From contig VGPI01000001.1 of the NCBI GenBank assembly GCA_016875595.1, positions 1-29,950 on the forward strand: a stretch of 29,950 nucleotides of DNA. Direction: 5' to 3'. The translations under genes and the position numbers were made by a program. The first letter of the stretch is position 1, and every line of letters begins with the position of its first letter. Shown here piece by piece: positions 24,433 through 29,950 of this stretch. The notes under the pieces are model-generated. The model was not told the DNA's origin and searched no databases. It worked only from the letters and a program-made list of their open reading frames with translations. Source of the stretch: Candidatus Cloacimonadota bacterium. Its GTDB lineage: Bacteria > Cloacimonadota > Cloacimonadia > Cloacimonadales > Cloacimonadaceae.

Positions 24433-25116
24433 ATGCTGGTCCGGAAAAACCGCAATCCATTGTTGAACTACCTGACGCCAGGGGAGCAACGCGGGTTGTT
24501 AGTCCTTTGCGTCTTCATCCTCCTGGGTTGTGGGTTGAATGTGACGGGATGGGCACCTTTGCCGGCAGCACCCAAACAGAATGCCACAAACAGTGCCGGG
24601 CTGGCAGAAAAAGTAAGCCGGGATCACGTCGTCCTGATCGATATTCGCACCGCTGCCATTGAAGAATTGATCAAGCTTCCCGGCATCGGAGCCAAAAGAG
24701 CGCAAGATATCATCAACCGCCGTAATACCGAGCCCTTCCGCTCCACTTCCGACCTGCTCAGTATCAAAGGCATCGGCGAGAAGACCTATCTCAAGATGAG
24801 ACCCTATCTGGTTCTCTTTGGTGCCGATACACTTGCGGTTGCGGGGGCAGTGGGAACGGACAGCATAAAAGCAGATAAACCGGTAACAACGAGGGCTTCT
24901 TCCAAACCCAAGGCGGATAACACCGCTCCGGTCAATATCAATACGGCAGGACTGGAGGAATTGATGACCCTGAAAGGCATCGGCAAAGTAAAAGCCAACG
25001 CCATCATCGAATACCGCGAGGCAAATGGGGCATTCCAATCAGTGGACGATCTGGTCAAGGTCAAAGGCATCGGACCCAAAACCCTGGAGAATAATCGCCC
25101 ACGTTTACGGATCTGA
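24433..25116 (+). CDS. ComEA-like membrane-anchored protein with two helix-hairpin-helix domains
   Basis: A 227-residue protein. Residues 20-38 form one N-terminal membrane segment. Two ComEA-type helix-hairpin-helix units follow: LIDIRTAAIEELIKLPGIG with IKGIGEKTYLKMRPYL, and VNINTAGLEELMTLKGIG with VKGIGPKTLENNRPRL at the extreme C-terminus. A polar linker of about 40 residues joins them. ComEA binds incoming DNA in the periplasm during natural transformation; most homologues carry one such domain, so the tandem arrangement is notable. The ATG at 24433 is chosen because it gives a short basic N-terminus before the membrane segment. A longer upstream frame overlaps the thioesterase gene and is rejected. 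No other competence gene is in the window. Confidence 0.87.
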   Translation: MLVRKNRNPLLNYLTPGEQRGLLVLCVFILLGCGLNVTGWAPLPAAPKQNATNSAGLAEKVSRDHVVLIDIRTAAIEELIKLPGIGAKRAQDIINRRNTEPFRSTSDLLSIKGIGEKTYLKMRPYLVLFGADTLAVAGAVGTDSIKADKPVTTRASSKPKADNTAPVNINTAGLEELMTLKGIGKVKANAIIEYREANGAFQSVDDLVKVKGIGPKTLENNRPRLRI

Positions 25117-25214
25117 TTAGGCATCCGATCATCATTTCCCCATGCTTTTTCATTGACAGTTTACGTGCCTTCCCAAATAGGGTACGAATAAGGAAGAATT
25201 TTAATGGAGAGACC

Positions 25215-25787
25215 ATGAAGACCGGATCCGACAAACAGGGGTGGATGCCCACTCTGACGCTGGCGAAACTATTTGAGGAACAGAATCAGTTTCTCGATGC
25301 CCTGGCGGCGTATGAATTGATCAGTCAGACCGATTCATCACCGGCGGTCCGGCAGAAGATCGAAGCGCTGCACCTCAGAATCCTCACCGATCCCAATGCC
25401 CGGTATGATCCGCGGATCGAGAAACTCTTTTCACCGGAGGAGCTTGCCTATCTCAAGATATTGAACCACAGCGCTTTTGACAATCTGTCCCAGGTCGTGA
25501 ACCGGATGCAGGAAGGACTGGACGAGACGGACTTTGTCTTTGAACCGGAAGTGGAGATCGCCCCCGAGGAAGCCAATGACTTGCAGAGTATTCTCTCCGA
25601 GATCGAACAGCATGCCCAGCAAACCGAGATCCTTGGTCTGGAGGACGCTACCGAATTCAATACCGCTGATCTGATCATGGCACTTCTGAGCCGTTATGGC
25701 AAGGATACGCTGCTTCGGGATATCAAACTGGCGGATTTTCTCTCCTTGGTGGCGGACATGCAGAACCGCCGTCGTAAAAATGATTGA
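25215..25787 (+). CDS. Hypothetical acidic helical protein
   Basis: A 190-residue soluble protein with no signal peptide. The first 60 residues resemble a single TPR-like helical pair (TLAKLFEEQNQFLDALAAYELI). The middle is acidic and low in complexity (DETDFVFEPEVEIAPEEANDL). The last third is helical with a basic end (MQNRRRKND). TGGAGAGACC precedes the ATG. Its TGA shares one base with the ATG of the following 57-residue protein, which is followed closely by rsmD, so the three form an operon. I do not recognise a family and no catalytic motif is visible. Confidence 0.78.
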   Translation: MKTGSDKQGWMPTLTLAKLFEEQNQFLDALAAYELISQTDSSPAVRQKIEALHLRILTDPNARYDPRIEKLFSPEELAYLKILNHSAFDNLSQVVNRMQEGLDETDFVFEPEVEIAPEEANDLQSILSEIEQHAQQTEILGLEDATEFNTADLIMALLSRYGKDTLLRDIKLADFLSLVADMQNRRRKND

Positions 25788-25960
25788 TGAAGCCCATCAA
25801 ACCCGAGGAGATCAATCCCATCTGCCGGCGCTGTCGCGGTAAGTGTAAACAGCCCATCTACGTTCAATTGCTCTCCTGTCCGCATTTCGATAAAAAACCG
25901 GAGCAACTGGAGATCGACCTGAAGCCCAGACACTCCCGCAAAACCAACAAACCATCCTGA
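25787..25960 (+). CDS. 57-residue cysteine-rich small protein
   Basis: A short frame from ATG 25787 (sharing one base with the preceding TGA) to TGA 25960, three bases before rsmD. It encodes 57 residues with four cysteines in the N-terminal half (Cys13, Cys16, Cys20, Cys31) and a nearby His33, arranged as ICRRCRGKC then SCPHF, which would suit a zinc site. The C-terminus is very basic (RHSRKTNKPS). Tight packing between two genes and the cysteine spacing argue that it is real, and the end of the upstream gene could supply a coupled ribosome. RNA binding is a guess based on charge and the rsmD neighbour. Confidence 0.65.
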   Translation: MKPIKPEEINPICRRCRGKCKQPIYVQLLSCPHFDKKPEQLEIDLKPRHSRKTNKPS

Positions 25961-25963
25961 TCG

Positions 25964-26500
25964 ATGCGCATCATCTCCGGCAAATACAAAGGGATGAACC
26001 TTGCCTCCGTCCCCGGTTTCACCACCCGCCCAACCACTGATTATACCCGTGCAGTGATCTTTTCCATTTTGCCGGACTGCGCCGGACTGAAGGTCCTGGA
26101 TCTGTATGCCGGAACCGGTTCCCTGGGTCTGGAAGCGCTGTCCCGAGGGGCTGAGTGGGTGGACTTCGTGGAATTCTCCAATAAAGCCATCGCCATTATC
26201 CGGCAAAATATCGACAAGCTGCGCCTGCGCAACCAATGCCACCTGTATAAACGCCGGGTGGAGGCATACCTGAAAGACCCGACATCTCCTTATGATCTCA
26301 TCTTTCTCGATCCGCCCTATGCTAAGGAACTGGTAAATAATACCCTGACAGGCATCTATGACAGTGATTTGCTGATTGATGACGGACTGATCGTGGTGGA
26401 ACATGCACCCCGGGAGATCATCGCAAGCGGGTTTCAGGACTTGATCGTCAGCAGCCGGTCAACCAAGACGACCACCGTTACCATCCTGCACTCCCGCTGA
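25964..26500 (+). CDS. rsmD: 16S rRNA (guanine-N2)-methyltransferase RsmD
   Basis: A 178-residue class I methyltransferase of the RsmD family, which methylates G966 of 16S rRNA in E. coli. The family start is MRIISGKYKG, followed by RPTTDYTRAVIFSIL. The SAM-binding motif I is VLDLYAGTGSLGLEALSRGA (44-63), and the catalytic DPPY motif of N2-guanine methyltransferases is at 116-119 (IFLDPPYA). Length and motif order are standard. It is the last gene of the run that starts at 25215. No intrinsic terminator is seen after it, only a short ACGGC/GCCGT hairpin without a T tract. Confidence 0.95.
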   Translation: MRIISGKYKGMNLASVPGFTTRPTTDYTRAVIFSILPDCAGLKVLDLYAGTGSLGLEALSRGAEWVDFVEFSNKAIAIIRQNIDKLRLRNQCHLYKRRVEAYLKDPTSPYDLIFLDPPYAKELVNNTLTGIYDSDLLIDDGLIVVEHAPREIIASGFQDLIVSSRSTKTTTVTILHSR

Positions 26501-26565
26501 GAGATAGCGGTTTTCCTTGACGGCAAAGCCGTGTTCAAAATCCAATCTCTGATCGATATGCTTAT

Positions 26566-26592
26566 GGGGTGCTGAGGGAAAGCGCCCCTACG
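26566..26592 (-). repeat. REP-like hairpin upstream of kamD
   Basis: GGGGTGCT (26566-26573) and AGCGCCCC (26581-26588) enclose a 7-nt loop and are followed by TACG. The minus strand reads CGTAGGGGCGCT..., matching the two elements near 29.0 kb in inverted orientation, including the CGTA lead-in. A degenerate half copy (AGCGCTGAAGGAA) follows at about 26599-26611, then a small CCCC/GGGG hairpin around 26617-26631. Confidence 0.65.
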
Positions 26593-26674
26593 ATATAGAG
26601 CGCTGAAGGAATATGTCCCCCGTATATGGGGTGGTGATAAACAAGATCCCGACGATTTGTAATGGGAGGAATGA

Positions 26675-28234
26675 TTGATTAAATTGGAACTAAGTCCGCA
26701 AAATGTGGAACGTGCCCGCAATGCCGCAGCCCGGATCGCTGACTCCATCGATTGGCTCTTCCGGGATTTCTCGTCAGTGACGATCGAACGGACTGTCCTG
26801 CGGCTCTTGGGCATAGATGGCGCTGGCAAGAATGGAAAACCCCTGCCCAATGTGGTGGTGGATCATCTCGCTGAGCTTCAGGCATTGAAGCGTGGTGCCG
26901 CCTGGTGGGTGACCAATGCTGCCGTCGCCCGGGACGTCGATCCGCAGGAAGTGGCGGAGATGGTGGGCTGGGATGAGATCGATCTGACCACTATTCCCGT
27001 GCAGGATAATGCCCTGGTACTGAGACGAATGGAGGAGATCGCGGAGCGAACGCTGGCTCATCTCCGCCTTCAGAGAGCCAGGCGCGAGGAATATCTGCAG
27101 AAATTCGGCGCGCGCCGTCGACCGGCGATCTACGTGATCGTTGCCACCGGTAATATCCATGAGGATGTGATCCAGGCACGTGCTGCCGCCAGAGAGGGAG
27201 CGGATATCATAGCCGTGATCCGTTCCACCGCTCAATCGCTTTTGGACTATGTGCCTTATGGAGCGACGACAGTTGGCTTTGGCGGCACTTATGCCACGCA
27301 GGAGAACTTCCGGATCATGCGGACTGCTCTGGACGAGGTGAGTGAAGAAGAGCGGCGCTATATCTGGCTGACGAATTATGCCTCGGGCTTGTGCATGCCG
27401 GAGATTTCCGCCATGGGGGCGCTGGAACGGCTGGATATGATGCTTAATGATGCGATGTACGGCATCCTTTTCCGGGATATCAACCCGCGCCGGACACTGC
27501 TGGATCAGTATTTCTCGCGAATGATCAATGCCTATGCCGGAGTCGAAATCCAGACCGGCGAAGATAATTATCTGACCACTGCCGATGCGGTGGAAAAGGC
27601 TTACACCGTTACTGCCTCGCAACTTATCAATGAACAATTTGCTATCAAGAGCGGGATCAAACCGGAGAAGATGGGGCTGGGTCATGCCTTTGAGATCAAT
27701 CCCGATCTGCCGGATTCGTTATCCTATGAACTGGCGCATGCGCTGCTGACACGAACGCTCTTTCCCGCTGCGCCGGTGAAGTATATGCCGCCAACGAAGT
27801 TTGCCTCCGGTAACATCTTCTTCACGCATTTGCTGGATGCGATGTTCAATTTCGTAGGACAGCTCACCGGTCAGGGTGTGCAACTCCTGGGGATGATGAC
27901 GGAGGCGATCCATACACCCCACTTGGTCGATCGTTCCCTGGCGATCGAGAATGCGCAGTATATCTTTCGGGCAGTGGGGAACCTGGCGGAGCATATCCAG
28001 TTAGAACCGGATGGATTTATTCCCCGGCGCGCCAATGATGTACTGGCTCAGGCGGCGGACTTCCTGGAAGGCGTGGCGGACGAGGGTCTGTTCATTGCCT
28101 TGGGGAAGGGAGAATTTGCCGATATCAAGCGTTGCGAAACCGGCGGGAAAGGGCAGATGGGTGTTTTTCCCAAGGATGATGATTACATCAATCCCTTCCT
28201 GACCAAGATGAAAAGGGAATTGGGGTTGTCATGA
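26675..28234 (+). CDS. kamD: Lysine 5,6-aminomutase, alpha subunit
   Basis: A 519-residue large subunit of the adenosylcobalamin- and PLP-dependent aminomutase that moves the terminal amino group of beta-lysine or D-lysine to C5 in lysine fermentation. The start is TTG at 26675 with GGGAGGA four bases upstream; the overlapping ATG at 26671 hits a stop after three codons. Family features include the N-terminal IKLELSPQNVERARNAAARI, LGIDGAGKNGKPLPNVVVDHL, VPYGATTVGFGGTYATQENF, and a C-terminal GKGEFADIKRCETGGKGQMG segment. Size (about 516-520 residues) matches KamD rather than the larger ornithine aminomutase OraE. The stop overlaps the kamE ATG by four bases, giving coupled translation of the two subunits. 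Confidence 0.93.
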   Translation: MIKLELSPQNVERARNAAARIADSIDWLFRDFSSVTIERTVLRLLGIDGAGKNGKPLPNVVVDHLAELQALKRGAAWWVTNAAVARDVDPQEVAEMVGWDEIDLTTIPVQDNALVLRRMEEIAERTLAHLRLQRARREEYLQKFGARRRPAIYVIVATGNIHEDVIQARAAAREGADIIAVIRSTAQSLLDYVPYGATTVGFGGTYATQENFRIMRTALDEVSEEERRYIWLTNYASGLCMPEISAMGALERLDMMLNDAMYGILFRDINPRRTLLDQYFSRMINAYAGVEIQTGEDNYLTTADAVEKAYTVTASQLINEQFAIKSGIKPEKMGLGHAFEINPDLPDSLSYELAHALLTRTLFPAAPVKYMPPTKFASGNIFFTHLLDAMFNFVGQLTGQGVQLLGMMTEAIHTPHLVDRSLAIENAQYIFRAVGNLAEHIQLEPDGFIPRRANDVLAQAADFLEGVADEGLFIALGKGEFADIKRCETGGKGQMGVFPKDDDYINPFLTKMKRELGLS

Positions 28235-28977
28235 AGATCAGCAAAAACATCATCCGCCCCTATGGCGATACGGCAAATGACGGCAAGATGCAGTTCTCCT
28301 TTTCTCTGCCGGTGCCGGCGAGTGAATATGGCAAGGAAGCAGCCCGTCTCCTCCTCAAACAGATGGGACTGCAGGATATCGAGGTCTGCGGCATGCGTGA
28401 TCTGCATGAGGGTTTTACTCACTTTATCGCCTATGCCACGACCACGGTCTCCATCGATGGATCCAGGATCCGGGTGAAGGTAGTGGAAACTCCGGTGATG
28501 GATATGGCCGCCACCGATGAATATATCAGCCAGCACATCGGCAGACCGCTGACCGTGATCGGCGCGTGCATCGAAAGCGATGCGCATACGGTGGGGATCG
28601 ATGCCATTATGAACATGAAGGGCTACAATCACCGCTATGGCTTGGAACGATACCGGATGTTCAATGCCATCAACCTCGGGGCGCAGGTGCCTTCGGAGAC
28701 GCTGCTTGCCCGTGCCCGCTGTGAAAATGCCGATGCCATCCTTGTCTCGCAGGTGGTTACGCAAAAGAACATCCACATCAAGAATCTGACGCATTTGATC
28801 GAATTGGCAGAAGCGGAAGGTCTCCGCGGCAAGATGCTCTTTATCTGCGGCGGACCACGGATCACGCATGAACTGGCGATCGAACTCGGCTATGATGCCG
28901 GGTTTGGTACGGGTTCCTATGCCACTGACGTTGCTTCCTTTATCGCTATCACCATTGACGAGAGGATTGAAAATTGA
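28231..28977 (+). CDS. kamE: Lysine 5,6-aminomutase, beta (B12- and PLP-binding) subunit
   Basis: A 248-residue small subunit. Residues 1-100 form the dimerisation region. A B12-binding Rossmann domain follows, with DAHTVG giving the base-off histidine His119. Lys130 (NMKGYNHRYG) lies 11 residues later, the same spacing as between the cobalt-coordinating His133 and the PLP-linked Lys144 known in the clostridial enzyme, so both cofactor residues appear intact. LVSQVVTQKNIHIKNL and LFICGGPRITHELAIELGYDAGFGTG complete the domain. No other lysine-fermentation genes (kamA, kdd, kce, kal) are adjacent. Confidence 0.94.
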   Translation: MKISKNIIRPYGDTANDGKMQFSFSLPVPASEYGKEAARLLLKQMGLQDIEVCGMRDLHEGFTHFIAYATTTVSIDGSRIRVKVVETPVMDMAATDEYISQHIGRPLTVIGACIESDAHTVGIDAIMNMKGYNHRYGLERYRMFNAINLGAQVPSETLLARARCENADAILVSQVVTQKNIHIKNLTHLIELAEAEGLRGKMLFICGGPRITHELAIELGYDAGFGTGSYATDVASFIAITIDERIEN

Positions 28978-28993
28978 GGATTGAGAATAATTA

Positions 28994-29039
28994 CGTAGGG
29001 GCGCTTTCCTTCAGTGCCCCAGTCAATCATGCCTTGCCG
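28994..29039 (+). repeat. 46-bp tandem repeat, copy 1, with REP-like hairpin
   Basis: A 46-base unit running from CGTAGGGGCGC to CATGCCTTGCCG. It contains a hairpin with arms GGGGCGCT and AGTGCCCC (one G-T pair). It is 44/46 identical to copy 2, which begins 48 bases later. Confidence 0.8.
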
Positions 29040-29041
29040 AG

Positions 29042-29087
29042 CGTAGGGGCGCTTTCCTTCAGCGCCCCAGTCAATCGTGCCTTGCCG
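29042..29087 (+). repeat. 46-bp tandem repeat, copy 2, with REP-like hairpin
   Basis: Second unit, with a perfect 8-bp stem (GGGGCGCT and AGCGCCCC) and a 7-nt loop. It differs from copy 1 at two positions and ends 14 nt before the TTG start of rseP, so the hairpin lies in the rseP leader. Confidence 0.8.
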
Positions 29088-29101
29088 CGAAAGGGAACAG
29101 C

Positions 29102-29950
29102 TTGACCTGGCTGATCTCGATCATTGCCCTCGGCATCCTTGTCCTCGTCCATGAGACGGGACATTTCCTGATGGCGCGGCGACTGAAAGTGGGAGTGGAG
29201 AAATTCTCCATCGGGTTTGGCAAGCCCCTCCTGCGCTTTGTCCGCAAGGGCGTTGAATACCGTCTTGGCTGGCTGTTTCTGGGCGGATATGTCAAAATGA
29301 AAGGTGAGCATCCGGATGATCCGGCAGCTGATGCGGAGGATAGTTTCATCACCCGTCCCTGGTGGAAGAAGGCATTGATCGCCTTCGCCGGACCGATGGC
29401 AAATCTCATCTTCGGCATGCTGCTCTTCATCGGTTCCTTCACGCTTCCAATCCGCTACGAGGATCACCAACCGGTGGTGGATCACGTATCGCCATATATG
29501 GCAGAATATTTTATCGCCGGAGACACGATCAGAACGGTCAATGGACAGGAGATCAAGGGCTGGTATCAGTTCTTGAGCGGTATTGAAACAGGAAAGGACA
29601 ATATCCTGGAGATCAGCAGGATGGGGTCAAGCGTCAAGCTCCTTTTGAGGGCATCAGAGGTGGATTCGCTATATCCGGGTTTGCAGCCCAGGATCCCGCC
29701 TGTGATCGGAGAAGTGATCCCCGGTCTGCCGGCTTGGCAAAGGAAACTGAGACGCGGGGACCTTGTTCTGGCGGTGGATTCAGTTCGGGTGGCGGATTGG
29801 TATGGGATGCGTGAACTGATCGTCAATGCCCCCGGGAGTTCAGTCTGCTTGGATATCCAGCGCGGTGACAGCACCTTTCAAACCGAGGTGGCGTTGGATA
29901 CCAATCTCATGACCGGTGCTGCCAAGGCGATCGGGATTAGTCATTATATG
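29102..29950 (+). CDS. rseP: RseP site-2 intramembrane protease (3' end cut by window edge)
   Basis: The first 283 codons of an M50-family membrane zinc metalloprotease that cleaves transmembrane anti-sigma factors and signal-peptide remnants. The zinc motif HETGH is at residues 17-21 inside the first membrane segment. LGGYVKMKGE and a FAGPMANLIFGMLLF segment are typical of RseP. Two PDZ domains follow: VDHVSPYMAEYFIAGDTIRTVNG, and GEVIPGLPAWQRKLRRGDLVLAV. The second conserved membrane metal ligand lies beyond the window. The only plausible initiator is TTG at 29102, since the in-frame upstream codons back to the tandem repeat contain no ATG or GTG; GGGA precedes it. Its usual partner dxr is not upstream; kamE is. 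Confidence 0.93.
   Translation, partial: MTWLISIIALGILVLVHETGHFLMARRLKVGVEKFSIGFGKPLLRFVRKGVEYRLGWLFLGGYVKMKGEHPDDPAADAEDSFITRPWWKKALIAFAGPMANLIFGMLLFIGSFTLPIRYEDHQPVVDHVSPYMAEYFIAGDTIRTVNGQEIKGWYQFLSGIETGKDNILEISRMGSSVKLLLRASEVDSLYPGLQPRIPPVIGEVIPGLPAWQRKLRRGDLVLAVDSVRVADWYGMRELIVNAPGSSVCLDIQRGDSTFQTEVALDTNLMTGAAKAIGISHYM

Noticed and set aside
26774..27685. 303-codon minus-strand open frame inside kamD
   Set aside because: Antisense to a clearly conserved aminomutase subunit; the sequence is rich in His, Arg and Ile with no family features.

Overview
The window is about 30 kb of dense bacterial chromosome of roughly 50% GC. The proteome signature is that of a Gram-negative anaerobic amino-acid fermenter: a secreted protein with a type IX-style C-terminal sorting domain (an NPFNPSTT motif followed by an FlgD-like Ig fold), coenzyme-B12-dependent lysine 5,6-aminomutase, a MutL-type B12 enzyme reactivase, several lipoproteins, and many radical SAM proteins. 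This combination suits Cloacimonadota or a neighbouring FCB-group lineage. That placement is inference from gene content, since no rRNA or tRNA is present.

Layout. 1-3638 (minus): a SagB-type nitroreductase followed by DNA polymerase I, which runs off the left edge. 3794-5421 (plus): a lipoprotein overlapping a radical SAM/SPASM enzyme by 4 nt. 5459-9989 (minus): a hexapeptide-repeat acyltransferase, a dolichol-phosphate-mannose-synthase-like GT2 and a 965-residue MutL-type reactivase. 10065-13249 (plus): XerC/D recombinase, a small exported protein, and a small lipoprotein-like protein with paired YGPP motifs next to a radical SAM gene broken in a C homopolymer. 13323-15200: a large secreted Omp28-like protein. 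15667-17210: cupin plus PDZ/radical-SAM-like DUF512 protein. 17324-19025: PhnD and PhnC without a PhnE permease. 19027-21203 (minus): an EIIA-CBS-CBS sensor and an ArsB/NhaD-type transporter. 21364-23400 (minus): a SurA/PpiC-type foldase. 24012-26500 (plus): thioesterase, double-HhH ComEA-like protein, two small hypotheticals and RsmD. 26675-28977: KamD and KamE. 29102 to the right edge: RseP site-2 protease starting with TTG.

Functional links. KamDE would rearrange beta-lysine or D-lysine in lysine fermentation, and the MutL-type protein about 18 kb away is a plausible reactivase for it. RseP, the PpiC foldase, the lipoproteins and the sorted secreted protein all belong to envelope biogenesis.

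The least ordinary items are: (a) the YGPP lipoprotein/radical SAM pair, which resembles the 'rSAM/lipoprotein' system known from Bacteroidetes but has a frameshifted enzyme lacking a standard start codon; (b) a family of small intergenic hairpins with conserved loop and compensatory arm changes; (c) a helically phased array of ATCAAG/CTTGAT hexamers containing a perfect 16-1-16 palindrome at 15.36-15.43 kb; and (d) the long C-terminal extension of the MutL-type reactivase.

I found no CRISPR array, insertion sequence, tRNA or rRNA. All family assignments come from reading motifs by eye, not from searches.
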